Assembly: GCA_903885855.1 (NCBI GenBank)
Contig: CAISKG010000380.1
Coordinates: 1 to 30,068 of the forward strand
Length of the DNA stretch: 30,068 nucleotides
From: an uncultured Planctomycetaceae bacterium
GTDB taxonomy: Bacteria > Planctomycetota > Planctomycetia > Pirellulales > UBA1268
Direction of reading: 5' to 3'
The notes under the pieces are model-generated. The model ran no database searches, was not told the DNA's origin, and saw nothing but the letters and a program-made list of their open reading frames with translations. This document shows positions 22,254 through 30,068 of this stretch, piece after piece. A program made the translations under genes and the position numbers. Each line of letters begins with the position of its first letter. Positions within the stretch are counted from its first letter, which is position 1.

Positions 22254-23927
22254 ATGCCCTCCCCTTGCGTCCCGTCGCGTCCCCGCCCGTTCCCCGCGCC
22301 CGGCGCCGTCGTCGCCGCCCTGTGCGCGCCGACGATCCTGGTCGCCGCGACGCTCCTGCAGGCGCTCCCGCCCCGGCCGACCGGCGCGGCGGAGGTGGCC
22401 GCCGACGCCCCGTCTCCCGACCGCGGCGCCGGGGTGACCGACGACATGGTCGCCACCTTCCAGGGGCGCAACGGTGAGGTGTTCCGCGAATGGCCGCGGC
22501 CCCGGCTGGCGATCGTCTTCACCGGCGAGCTCGACGGCTACATCGAGCCGTGCGGCTGCACCGGCAAGGAGAACCAGAAGGGGGGATTGAGCCGGCGCCG
22601 CAACTTCCTCGGCGCCCTCGAGAAGGCGGGCTGGCCGGTCGTGTCGGTCGACCTCGGCGACCAGGTGAGCCGTTTCGGCCGGCAGACGGAGATCAAGTTC
22701 CGATCGATCGTCGACGGCCTCAAGGCGATGCGGTACGCGGCGGTGGGGTTCGGCCCCAAGGACCTGCGCCTGCCGGCCGAGGAGGTGGTGGCGGCGGTGT
22801 CGGCGGTCGGCGACGAACAGACCCCCTTCCTGTGCGCGAACGTGGGCCTCCTCGGCTTCGACACCGGCATCACGCCGCGTTTCCGCGTCATCGAGGCGGG
22901 TGGGCTGCGGATCGGCGTCACTGCCGTCCTCGGCGACGCCGAACTGGCGGCGGTCCGCAACGACCTGGTGGCCACCGAGCCGGCCGCCGAGGCCCTCGGC
23001 GGCGTGGCCGCGGAATTGGAGAAGGCGGGATGCGACCACCAGATCCTGCTCTGCTTCGCGCCGCCGGAGGAGACCAAGCAGCTCGCCGCGCGGTATCCGC
23101 AGTTCGACTTCGTGGTCACCGCCGGCGGTGCCGAGGAGCCGCCCGCCAGCGCCGAACGGCTCCCGCCTCGGCTGGAGGGGGGAACGCCGGGGCGGATGCG
23201 CCACCTCCTCGAGCTCGGCCACAAGGGGATGTTCGCCATGGTGGCGGGCATCTACGACGACGCGGCGCCACGCTGGCAGCGCGTCCCGCTCGACGCCCGG
23301 TGGGGCGAGGCCGACGACATGATCCGACTTCTGGGCGAGTACCAGGCGCAGCTCGAGACGCTCGGGCTCGACGGGCTCGGGCTGTTCAAGCCCCGCCATC
23401 CCTCCGGGCGCCGGTTCGCCGGCAGCGCCGCCTGCGCCGACTGCCACCGCGGCGCGTTCGAGGTGTGGGAGTCGAGCGGACACGCGCACGCCCTGACCAC
23501 GCTCGAGACCCAGTCCCCCCGTCGCGACGGCGACCCGGAGTGCCTCTCCTGCCACGTCGTGGGATGGGCGCCGCAGAAGTTCCATCCCTACGCCGACGGC
23601 TTCATGGGCATGGACAAGACGCCGCACCTGGCCCAGCAGGGATGCGAGAACTGCCACGGCCCCGCGGCCGCCCATGCCGCCGCCGAACGCGGCGAGCCGC
23701 GCGTCGCCGCGGCGGAGCGCGACCGGCTGCGCCTCGAGCTGCGGCTTTCGCTCGACACGCCCGAGGGGAAGCAACGCGCCGTGAGCAACTGCCTGGAATG
23801 CCACGACCTCGACAACAGCCCGCAGTTCGACTTCGACTCCTACTGGCCCCAGGTCGAGCACGGCGAGGAGGAGGGGGCGGCTGCGGCCGCCGCGGCGGCG
23901 CTGACGGCCCCGGCGGCGGGGCGATGA
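22254..23927 (+). CDS. Tetrahaem cytochrome c fused to a metallophosphatase-like domain
   Basis: A 557-residue exported protein with two parts. After an N-terminal signal segment (about 18-46), residues 82-350 resemble the 5'-nucleotidase/metallophosphatase fold: LAIVFTGELDGYIEPCGCTG, KGGLSRRRNFL, and VVSVDLGDQV, with PFLCANV later. The canonical first His/Asp metal motif is replaced by a CGC, so hydrolase activity is doubtful. Residues 388-520 hold four CxxCH haem-binding motifs at 394-398, 430-434, 464-468 and 513-517, as in cytochrome c554-type proteins. The last 20 residues are Ala-rich. It should be periplasmic and carry electrons; the substrate is unknown. It follows the DUF1573 gene by 50 bases and is convergent with yebC. 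Confidence 0.88.
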   Translation: MPSPCVPSRPRPFPAPGAVVAALCAPTILVAATLLQALPPRPTGAAEVAADAPSPDRGAGVTDDMVATFQGRNGEVFREWPRPRLAIVFTGELDGYIEPCGCTGKENQKGGLSRRRNFLGALEKAGWPVVSVDLGDQVSRFGRQTEIKFRSIVDGLKAMRYAAVGFGPKDLRLPAEEVVAAVSAVGDEQTPFLCANVGLLGFDTGITPRFRVIEAGGLRIGVTAVLGDAELAAVRNDLVATEPAAEALGGVAAELEKAGCDHQILLCFAPPEETKQLAARYPQFDFVVTAGGAEEPPASAERLPPRLEGGTPGRMRHLLELGHKGMFAMVAGIYDDAAPRWQRVPLDARWGEADDMIRLLGEYQAQLETLGLDGLGLFKPRHPSGRRFAGSAACADCHRGAFEVWESSGHAHALTTLETQSPRRDGDPECLSCHVVGWAPQKFHPYADGFMGMDKTPHLAQQGCENCHGPAAAHAAAERGEPRVAAAERDRLRLELRLSLDTPEGKQRAVSNCLECHDLDNSPQFDFDSYWPQVEHGEEEGAAAAAAAALTAPAAGR

Positions 23928-23928
23928 G

Positions 23929-23943
23929 GGCGCCTCGGGCGCC
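23929..23943. terminator. Hairpin between convergent cytochrome and yebC genes
   Basis: GGCGCC, three-base loop TCG, GGCGCC: a symmetrical stem in the 21-base gap between two convergent stops. It could slow transcription from both sides. There is no T run, so an intrinsic terminator is only a possibility. Confidence 0.33.
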
Positions 23944-23948
23944 GTCAC

Positions 23949-24698
23949 TCACCCCAGCTGGGCGAGCGCCTCGTCGGGGATGCTGAAGTTCGCCGCGACG
24001 CTCTGCACGTCGTCGTGGTCGTCGAGCCGCTCCATGAGGGCCAGCACCCGCCGGGCGGTGTCCACGTCGTCGACGTCGACGGAGTTGGTGGGGATGCGGA
24101 CGATCTCCTTCGACTCCGGCGTGATCCCCCCCCGCTCGAGCGCCGCGACCACGTCGGCCATCACGGCGGGTTCGCAGATCACCTCCCAGCGGTCCCCGGA
24201 CGGCTTGACGTCGTCGGCCCCGGCCTCGATCGCCAGCTCCATGAGGCGGTCCTCCGTCGCGGCCGACTGCGGGAGGCGCACCGCGCCCTTGCGCTGGAAG
24301 AGGTAGGCGACGCAGCCGGTGGCCCCCAGCTTGCCGCCGTTCATCTCGAAGATCTTGCGGATCTCGGGAGCGGTGCGGTTCTTGTTGTCGGTGAGGATCT
24401 CGCAGAGCACCGCCACGCCGCCGGCGGCGTAGCCCTCGTAGAGCGATTCCTCCAGATCCCCCCCCTTGAGCTCGCCCGTGCCGGTGCGGATCGCCCGCTG
24501 GATGTTGTCCTTGGGCATGCTCACGGCCTTGGCCGCGTCGATCGCGTAGCGCAGGCGCAGATTGGCGTCCGGATCGGCCCCGCCGTGCTTGGCGGCCACG
24601 ATGATCGCCTTGGCGAGCTTGCTCCACAGCTTGCCGCGCTTGGCGTCGATGAGCGACTTCTTGCGGGCGATGTTCGCCCAATGGGAATGGCCGGCCAC
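23949..24698 (-). CDS. yebC: YebC/PmpR (TACO1) family protein
   Basis: A 249-residue YebC family protein. Members were long annotated as transcription regulators and more recently linked to relief of ribosome stalling, notably at proline stretches (family knowledge). The start MAGHSHWANIARKK is diagnostic, followed by NLRLRYAIDAAKAVSMPKDNIQRAI, YEGYAAGGVAVLCEILTDNKNRT and the C-terminal MERLDDHDDVQSVAANF. The start codon is GTG at 24698, with GGAG seven bases upstream. It lies 67 bases downstream of the endonuclease III-like gene in the same direction and may be the last gene of the nusA-infB-rbfA operon. A translation-linked role fits this setting, and the many Pro-rich proteins in this window (IF2 linker, Pro-rich tails) would suit an anti-stalling factor. 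Confidence 0.95.
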   Translation of the reverse strand: MAGHSHWANIARKKSLIDAKRGKLWSKLAKAIIVAAKHGGADPDANLRLRYAIDAAKAVSMPKDNIQRAIRTGTGELKGGDLEESLYEGYAAGGVAVLCEILTDNKNRTAPEIRKIFEMNGGKLGATGCVAYLFQRKGAVRLPQSAATEDRLMELAIEAGADDVKPSGDRWEVICEPAVMADVVAALERGGITPESKEIVRIPTNSVDVDDVDTARRVLALMERLDDHDDVQSVAANFSIPDEALAQLG

Positions 24699-24765
24699 GC
24701 GATGCTCCGAAGAATCCGGGGGTGTCGGGCGGGGGAAGGGGGGATGCGGCGCCGTGCGGATCCCG

Positions 24766-26028
24766 TCAGCGGGGCTTGCGACGCGAGAGGCTGTCGGCGT
24801 GCCGCCCCGCCGGCGCGGGCTTGCCGGCCGCGGGCTTCGATCCCTTGGGCTTGGGGGCCGCCTTGCCCGCCGCCGCCGGCTTGGCGGGGGGCTTCGCTCC
24901 GGCCGTCTTCGCCGGGGCGGCCGCGTCGCGCGCCGGCTTGGGGGGCGCCTTCGCGGCAGGGCGCTCCGGCTGCTTGGCGACGGGGGTCTTCGCGGCGGGC
25001 TTGTCGGCCGGCTTCTTCGCCGCCTCGCCGCCGCGGGCCGGCGGCGGCTCGGGCGCCGGCAGCGCCATCTCGGGCTTGATGGTGATCGGCCGACCGACGT
25101 TGGGCTTGACCACGAACGGCTTCGGACCGGGCTTCGATCCGGGCACCGGGGTGCCGTCCGGGGCCCGCTTGGGACCCGAGCCCGGGGGCGGCAGCGGCGT
25201 CTTGCCGGCGGGCCGGGCGGCGGCCTGGGGCCCCGCCGGGCGGTGCTCCTCCGCAGCCGTTCGGGCCGCCTCGGCCGCCTTGAGCGCCTCCTTGCCGGTC
25301 GGCGGGGGAGGGGGCACGGGGAGGGGCATCGGCTCGCCGCGCTTGGGGAGCCGCTTGGCGTCGGGATTCACCCCCTGGAGCACCTTGCGCACCGTGCCGC
25401 CGTGGAGATTGCCGAGCACGTCGACGCCGAACTGGTGCAGCAGCGACCCGAACTCCAATCCCGCCTTCTTGGGGACGAAACGCTCGAGCCCCGGCGAGCG
25501 GCCGGCGTCGTAGTCCTCCTGCGAGATGATGCCGGTGAGGAACAGCCCCTGCATCGCGCCCAGATCGAGGGGGATGAAGTGCCCCCCCAGCGCCGTGGAG
25601 CCGATGAACGCCACCACGAACGGCGGGATGCCGTGGATCCCCTCGAGCGTCTTGATGCCGTGGGCGATGGAGTGCTTCTTGGCGTTGTCGAGCGAGAAGC
25701 TGTAGGTCGACTCGAACACCCCCTGGAGCACGCGCCGCAGCGCCAGGGCGGCGCGGGCCGGATCGGGCAGGTCGTGGAGCACCTCCGCGAGCTCGGCGAC
25801 CGTCGTCACCCGCACCTCGTTCAAGTCGAAATAGGCCTCGCCGAGCCGGCGGAACGACTTCGCCGCCAGGTCGTAGGGGGCGTTCTCCAGGCAGCAGGCG
25901 TAGAGCACCTGCTCGAGGAGGGGGCGCTTGGCATCCACCTCGACCGGTTTGTAGGTCGCGCGCAGCGCCTTGTGGAGCTTGGCGACGAGCTGCTGGCGAT
26001 TGGGCTGCTGGCGGTTCTGCGCGCTCAT
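24766..26028 (-). CDS. Endonuclease III-like (HhH-GPD fold) protein with Lys/Ala/Pro-rich tail
   Basis: A 420-residue two-part protein. Residues 12-210 look like a helical HhH-GPD domain: RPLLEQVLYACCLENA (35-50), a helix-hairpin-helix-like LEGIHGIPPFVVAFI (128-142) and HFIPLD (150-155), where D155 sits at the position of the catalytic Asp of endonuclease III. The catalytic Lys and the iron-sulfur cysteine cluster are not visible, so enzyme activity is uncertain. Residues 225-420 are low-complexity, rich in Lys, Ala and Pro, with repeated PAAK, PAKP and KPAA-type units like histone H1 tails. The tail is strongly basic and should bind DNA or RNA. The ATG at 26028 overlaps the rbfA stop (ATGA), so the two are translationally coupled. 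Recognition rests on motif pattern only. Confidence 0.68.
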   Translation of the reverse strand: MSAQNRQQPNRQQLVAKLHKALRATYKPVEVDAKRPLLEQVLYACCLENAPYDLAAKSFRRLGEAYFDLNEVRVTTVAELAEVLHDLPDPARAALALRRVLQGVFESTYSFSLDNAKKHSIAHGIKTLEGIHGIPPFVVAFIGSTALGGHFIPLDLGAMQGLFLTGIISQEDYDAGRSPGLERFVPKKAGLEFGSLLHQFGVDVLGNLHGGTVRKVLQGVNPDAKRLPKRGEPMPLPVPPPPPTGKEALKAAEAARTAAEEHRPAGPQAAARPAGKTPLPPPGSGPKRAPDGTPVPGSKPGPKPFVVKPNVGRPITIKPEMALPAPEPPPARGGEAAKKPADKPAAKTPVAKQPERPAAKAPPKPARDAAAPAKTAGAKPPAKPAAAGKAAPKPKGSKPAAGKPAPAGRHADSLSRRKPR

Positions 26029-26459
26029 GCGTCTTCCTGGGAAACGTCACCGTCGGAGCGGTCCGCGGAGGCTGGCGGGGGAACGGCCCCCGGCTGCGGC
26101 GACCCATCGGCCCCCGAGGCGGGCAGAACCTCGTGGAGCACCCGGGCGAGTTCGATCGATTTCTTCACCCCGTGGTCGATCTCGAAGCGGAGGCGGGGCG
26201 TGTAACGGGTCTCGATGCGGTCGGCGATCCGCGACTGGAGGAATCCGGCGGCGTTGGCGAGGCCCCGCAGTGCCAGACGCTCGCGGGTTTCGTCACCCAT
26301 CACCGAGACCCGCACCAGCGCCCCGCGCATGTCGGCGTCCATCTGCACGCCGGTCACGGTGACGTCGCGCACGCGCGGGTCGCGGACCTCGACCAGGATG
26401 GCCATGCTCACCACCTCCCTCACGGCTTCGGCGGCCTTGAGTTGACGTCGGGTGGTCAC
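26025..26459 (-). CDS. rbfA: Ribosome-binding factor A
   Basis: Late maturation factor of the 30S ribosomal subunit, acting on the 5' end of 16S rRNA. The 144-residue protein has the KH-like core: REVVSMAILVEVRDPRV, then TVTGVQMDADMRGALVRVSVMG, and the C-terminal ETRYTPRLRFEIDHGVKKSIELARVLHE. The last 30 residues are an acidic, Pro/Ala-rich extension beyond the usual domain. The GTG at 26459 overlaps the infB stop in a GTGA, and the stop overlaps the next gene's ATG in an ATGA, so all three are tightly coupled. An internal ATG (MAILVEV) would cut the first helix and is rejected. Confidence 0.93.
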   Translation of the reverse strand: MTTRRQLKAAEAVREVVSMAILVEVRDPRVRDVTVTGVQMDADMRGALVRVSVMGDETRERLALRGLANAAGFLQSRIADRIETRYTPRLRFEIDHGVKKSIELARVLHEVLPASGADGSPQPGAVPPPASADRSDGDVSQEDA

Positions 26460-29299
26460 GACAGCGTCCGCGCGACTTCCTCGATCCGGTAGCACTCGAG
26501 GACGTCGCCCTCCTTGACGTCGTTGAAGTTGGCGAGCTTGATGCCGCACTCGAGGCCGTCACGCACCTCGCGGGCGTCGTCCTTCTCCCGCTTGAGCGAC
26601 TCCAGCCCGTAGTCGCCGAGGATCCGGTTGTCGCGGATCACGCGGATCCGACCGTTGCGGGCGATGATGCCCGAGATCACGCGGCAGCCGGCGATCACGC
26701 CGATGCGGCTGATGGAGAAGGTGCGCTGGACGACGGCCCGGCCCAGCTCCGTCTCGCGCTTCTCCGGGGCGAGCATCCCCTCGAGGGCGTTGCGCAGGTC
26801 GTCGGAGACCTGGTAGATGATCTCGTAGCGGCGCACCTGCACGCCGAGCTCGTCGGCCAGGGAACGGGCACGCTCGTCGGGCACGACGTTGAACGCGATG
26901 ATGATCGCGTCGGAGGCGTCGGCGAGCTGCACGTCGGCCTCCGTCACGCCGCCCACGGTGGCCTGGAGGACCCGGATCTTGACCTCCGGGTGGTCGAGCT
27001 TCGTGAGCTCCTTCTGGATCGCCTCGATCGAGCCGCGGACGTCGGCCCGGAGGATGAGGTTGAGCGTCGGCGTCTTCTGCGAGCCGAGGCGGTCGAGGAA
27101 GTTCTCGAGGGTCACGTGCACCGGGGCGCTCGACAGGCTGCTGTGACGGCGGATGTCGGACCGCTTGAGCGCCACCTCGCGGGCCATGGCGATGGAATCG
27201 ACCACCTGGAAGCGGTCGCCCGGCCCGGGGGCCACGTCGAGCCCGCTGACGAGCACCGGCTGCGCGGGGCCGGCCGAGGCCATCTTCTTCTTGCCCAGCG
27301 TGTCGTGGAGGGCCTTCACCGTGCCGCTGGCCTCGCCGCACACGACGGCGTCGCCGACGCGGAGCGTGCCCTTCTGCACCAGCAGGCAGGCCGAGACGCC
27401 GCGCCCCTCGTGGATCGAGGCGTCGAGGCACACCCCGGCCGCCGACCGGTCGGGATTGGCACGCAGGTCGTGCAGTTCGGCGATCGTGAGCAGCGTGTCG
27501 AGGAGGTGATCCACCCCCTCGCCGGTCAGGGCGCTGGTCTTCACCACCTCCGTCTCGCCGCCCCACTCCGTGGGGAGCAGGTCCGACGCGGCGAGCTGCT
27601 GGTAGATCCGCTGCACGTCGACGCCGTGGAGGTCGATCTTGTTGATGCACACGACGATCGGGACGCCGGCCGCCTTGGCGTGGCTGATCGCCTCCTCGGT
27701 CTGCGGCATGATGCCGTCGTCGGCGGCGATGATGAGCACGGCACAGTCGGTGACGTTGGCCCCGCGGGCCCGCATCTGCGTGAAGGCCTCGTGGCCGGGG
27801 GTGTCGACGAACGTGATCGAACGGTCGTTGCGCTTGACGGTGTAGGCGCGGATGTGCTGGGTGATGCCGCCGCTCTCGCGCGCGGCGACGTTCATCCCCA
27901 GGATTCGGTCGAGGAGCGACGTCTTGCCATGGTCGACGTGGCCCAGGAAGGTCACGATCGGCGCCCGCGGCACGCGCAGCCCCGGATCCTCGTCGACGGC
28001 GTCGAACCCGGCGAGCAACTCCTGCTCGAGGTCCTCGGCGGTCTTCAGGTCGAGCTGGACGCCGAGTTCCGCGGCCAGCAGTTCCACCGTGTCGCGGTCG
28101 AGCATCGTGGCCATGCCGGGCACCGACGTCGTCCCGAAGGTGAGCAGCTTCTTGAGCACCTCGCTGGCCGGGAGGCCGATCGCCTCGGAGAACGCGCGGA
28201 CGGTGCAGGGCACCTGGATCGACGCGTTCGTCTTGCGCGGCGCGGCGGTGGAGACGACCCCCTTGCGCAACCGCGACGGCCGGCGACGACGGCCGCGGGA
28301 CTCGTCGTCATCCCCGACGCCGCGCCCGTCGGCGCGCTTCCGGCCGAGCTGACGGGCCTCGCGCATGCCGTGGAGATCATCCCCCGGGCCGCCCCCCTTG
28401 GCGGGCGTGCGACGCGGCCGCACGGTCGAATCCAGCGGCGGCAACGGCGCCCCGGTGGTCCGGCCGCCGGGCCGCGCGGGGCCGGCGGGCGCACCGGGAC
28501 GGGGCCGCCCCTCGGCGGCCAGGCGCTGCTCCTGCTTGCGCATGTGGTCGGCCAGCGGCTTGGTGCCGCCCGCCTTGGCACTGCGGATCGCGTCGAGGGG
28601 GAGACGGACGTCGGGCTTCTGGGCCGCCGGTTCCTGGGAGACGCGCGGCGGCGGCGTGCGACCGGCGGAGGGAAGCGGGGCGAGTTTGAACGCGGGGCGC
28701 GGCACCGGCTTGGGACCGTCGCCCCCCGGACGCAGGCCCCCCGGTCGCGGACGCCCCTCGGGCTTCGGCGCGCCGGTCTCCGGAGGCTTGCCACGGGCCG
28801 CGACACCACCGGGGGCGATGTAGTCCTCGCGGCGCAGCGGGCCCGGCGCACGCGGCGCGGGGGTCGGGGGAGGGAGCGGCGCGATCGGCGCCTGGGGCGC
28901 CGGCTCGGCGGGGCGCGGGGGTTCGGGAGGCTCGGCACCGCGGCGCGTGGAGCCCAGCGGACCGCCGAGCGGCCGCATCACCACCGGCGGCTTGGCATCG
29001 GGCCCGGCGGAGGTCGGCCGCGGCGCGGGCGCGGCGGGCTTCTGGCCGATGACCGGCGGGCGGCCCCCGGCCGAGGGGCGCACGGGAACGGCCGGACGCG
29101 CGGGAGGGGGCCCGGAGGTCGCGGGCCCCGCGGGCTTCGAACGCGTCGCCATGAACTCCCGCAGCTTGACGACTTCCTCGTCGCTGAGGCTGGCGAGAGC
29201 CGAGCCCTTGTCCTGGATTCCGGCGCGCGTGCAGATCTCGACCAGCTCCTTGCTGTCGAGGTTCAGTTCCTTCGCGAGTGTGTAGATACGAACAGCCAC
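26456..29299 (-). CDS. infB: Translation initiation factor IF-2
   Basis: GTPase that places initiator fMet-tRNA on the 30S subunit and promotes subunit joining. The 947-residue protein begins with the helical IF2 N-terminal domain (VRIYTLAKELNLDSKELVEICTRAG). A long Pro/Ala/Arg/Gly-rich linker follows (about 50-330), then a second IF2N module (about 370-420). The GTPase domain has G1 GHVDHGKT (453-460), G3 DTPGH (499-503) and G4 NKID (553-556). Domains II-IV follow, with VRGSIEAIQKELTKL and ISGIIARNGRIRVIRD. The start is GTG at 29299 with GAGGGAA upstream. It is preceded by nusA with a 223-base gap and followed by rbfA with a GTGA overlap. Confidence 0.97.
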   Translation of the reverse strand: MAVRIYTLAKELNLDSKELVEICTRAGIQDKGSALASLSDEEVVKLREFMATRSKPAGPATSGPPPARPAVPVRPSAGGRPPVIGQKPAAPAPRPTSAGPDAKPPVVMRPLGGPLGSTRRGAEPPEPPRPAEPAPQAPIAPLPPPTPAPRAPGPLRREDYIAPGGVAARGKPPETGAPKPEGRPRPGGLRPGGDGPKPVPRPAFKLAPLPSAGRTPPPRVSQEPAAQKPDVRLPLDAIRSAKAGGTKPLADHMRKQEQRLAAEGRPRPGAPAGPARPGGRTTGAPLPPLDSTVRPRRTPAKGGGPGDDLHGMREARQLGRKRADGRGVGDDDESRGRRRRPSRLRKGVVSTAAPRKTNASIQVPCTVRAFSEAIGLPASEVLKKLLTFGTTSVPGMATMLDRDTVELLAAELGVQLDLKTAEDLEQELLAGFDAVDEDPGLRVPRAPIVTFLGHVDHGKTSLLDRILGMNVAARESGGITQHIRAYTVKRNDRSITFVDTPGHEAFTQMRARGANVTDCAVLIIAADDGIMPQTEEAISHAKAAGVPIVVCINKIDLHGVDVQRIYQQLAASDLLPTEWGGETEVVKTSALTGEGVDHLLDTLLTIAELHDLRANPDRSAAGVCLDASIHEGRGVSACLLVQKGTLRVGDAVVCGEASGTVKALHDTLGKKKMASAGPAQPVLVSGLDVAPGPGDRFQVVDSIAMAREVALKRSDIRRHSSLSSAPVHVTLENFLDRLGSQKTPTLNLILRADVRGSIEAIQKELTKLDHPEVKIRVLQATVGGVTEADVQLADASDAIIIAFNVVPDERARSLADELGVQVRRYEIIYQVSDDLRNALEGMLAPEKRETELGRAVVQRTFSISRIGVIAGCRVISGIIARNGRIRVIRDNRILGDYGLESLKREKDDAREVRDGLECGIKLANFNDVKEGDVLECYRIEEVARTLS

Positions 29300-29522
29300 G
29301 CTTCCCTCGTCGGGCTCGAGCCCGGCAGATCACTCGCGTCCGGGCGTCCCGGCCGTGCCGGCCGAGGGCCCCCGCTCCACCCCGCCGCCGCCTGTGGACC
29401 GGACGCGTCCGACGCCCGATCCCGTCCACGAAAACCTACCCGCAACACCATCCCTTGCAAAACCGGCCCCGCACCGATTCGGCACCGCCCGAGGGCCGAT
29501 GCGCCCCGGCGCGGCCCCGCGC

Positions 29523-30068
29523 TCACGCCGAATCACCCTCCGCCGCAGCGGCGTCGCCCGCGGCGGGAACCGACCCTTCCTCGGCGGCCGCCGCCCCGTC
29601 CGCGACGGCCGGGGCGCCCTCCTGGGAGGCGGCCTCCCGTGCGGCGACCAGCGCCCGCTCGGCGGCATCGGCCTCGGCCGTGGCCTTGTCGATCCGCTCC
29701 TGCTCGCGCTGCTTGCGACGTTCGTCCGCCGCCGCGGCCTCGGCCTGGGCGGCCCGCTCCTCGGCCTCGGCGACGATCGCGTCGACCGCCTCCGCGGTCA
29801 GCCCCCCCATCTCCATCAAGTCGTCGGGCTCGATCACCGACAGGTCGTCGTAGGACAGGAAGCCCTCGCCCACCAGCCGCTCGGCGACCGACTCGTCGAG
29901 GCCCGGGATCGTGGAGAAGCCGGTCACCGCCCGCTCGATCTGCTGATCGAGCTCCTCGCGGGTCATGATCTCGATGTCCCAGCCGCACAGCTTGCTCGCC
30001 AGGCGGACGTTCTGGCCGCGGCGGCCGATCGCCAGCGAGAGCTGGTCGTCCGGCACCACCACCTCGCA
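29523..30068 (-). CDS. nusA: Transcription factor NusA, C-terminal part (partial)
   Basis: The gene runs off the right edge of the window; only the last 181 residues are visible. The sequence starts in the second KH domain (VVVPDDQLSLAIGRRGQNVRLASKLCGW), the typical NusA RNA-binding motif. A helical segment follows with an HhH-like fold (STIPGLDESVAERLVGEGF, then DLSVIEPDDLMEMGGLTAEAVDAIVAEAEE). The rest is an Ala/Glu-rich coiled or disordered tail. NusA modulates pausing, termination and antitermination by RNA polymerase. The 223-base gap to infB contains no ylxR or ribosomal L7Ae-like gene, which often lie between these genes in other bacteria. A weak minus-strand TTGCAA-N16-TAGGTT in this gap could be an infB promoter. 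Confidence 0.93.
   Translation of the reverse strand, partial: CEVVVPDDQLSLAIGRRGQNVRLASKLCGWDIEIMTREELDQQIERAVTGFSTIPGLDESVAERLVGEGFLSYDDLSVIEPDDLMEMGGLTAEAVDAIVAEAEERAAQAEAAAADERRKQREQERIDKATAEADAAERALVAAREAASQEGAPAVADGAAAAEEGSVPAAGDAAAAEGDSA

Noticed and set aside
26990..29968. A 992-residue plus-strand frame across infB and nusA
   Set aside because: Antisense to the IF2 GTPase domain and linker; no recognisable motif.

Overview
The window is a very GC-rich bacterial contig. Its gene content points to the Planctomycetota, probably a Pirellulales-like lineage. The clues are an ExbB-ExbD-ExbD block with two large periplasmic repeat proteins, a DUF1573 protein next to a multihaem cytochrome fused to a metallophosphatase-like domain, an FHA protein with a disordered tail, an endonuclease III-like protein with a long Lys/Ala/Pro tail beside the nusA-infB-rbfA genes, frequent GTG starts and an archaeal-type prolyl-tRNA synthetase. 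This assignment is inference from gene content; the window has no rRNA marker. Bases 1-46 are not genomic: they are Illumina adapter, so the window starts at a contaminated contig end.

Layout. 1-1000: xerD (+), with its start next to the contig end. 1003-7454 (all -): an operon of a 1113-residue TPR-like envelope protein, a 357-residue TPR protein, ExbB/TolQ and two ExbD proteins, read from a recognisable sigma70-type promoter near 7550. 7587-11467 (-): serA, serC and a TPR lipoprotein. serC has its own promoter, and its leader carries a 12-bp tandem repeat array that is G-quadruplex-prone. 11765-13134 (-): a small conserved protein and an FHA protein. 13387-15904 (-): gcvT, gcvH and a lipoate ligase, the glycine cleavage T and H proteins plus the enzyme likely to lipoylate H. 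16016-19152 (-): two 3'-5' exoribonucleases, YhaM-like and RNase R. 19371-23927 (+): proS, then the DUF1573 and cytochrome pair. 23949-30068 (-): nusA (partial), infB, rbfA, the endonuclease III-like protein and yebC, a transcription/translation operon with start/stop overlaps.

Themes. Serine synthesis (SerC, SerA) and glycine/one-carbon metabolism (GcvT, GcvH, lipoate ligase) lie close together. RNA decay (YhaM, RNase R) lies close to translation (ProRS, IF2, RbfA, NusA). The best candidates for little-described biology are the ExbB/ExbD/TPR envelope operon, the repeat array in the serC leader, the HhH-GPD-like protein with a histone H1-like tail, and the DUF1573 plus phosphatase-cytochrome pair. 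No tRNA, rRNA, CRISPR array, prophage or insertion sequence was seen.
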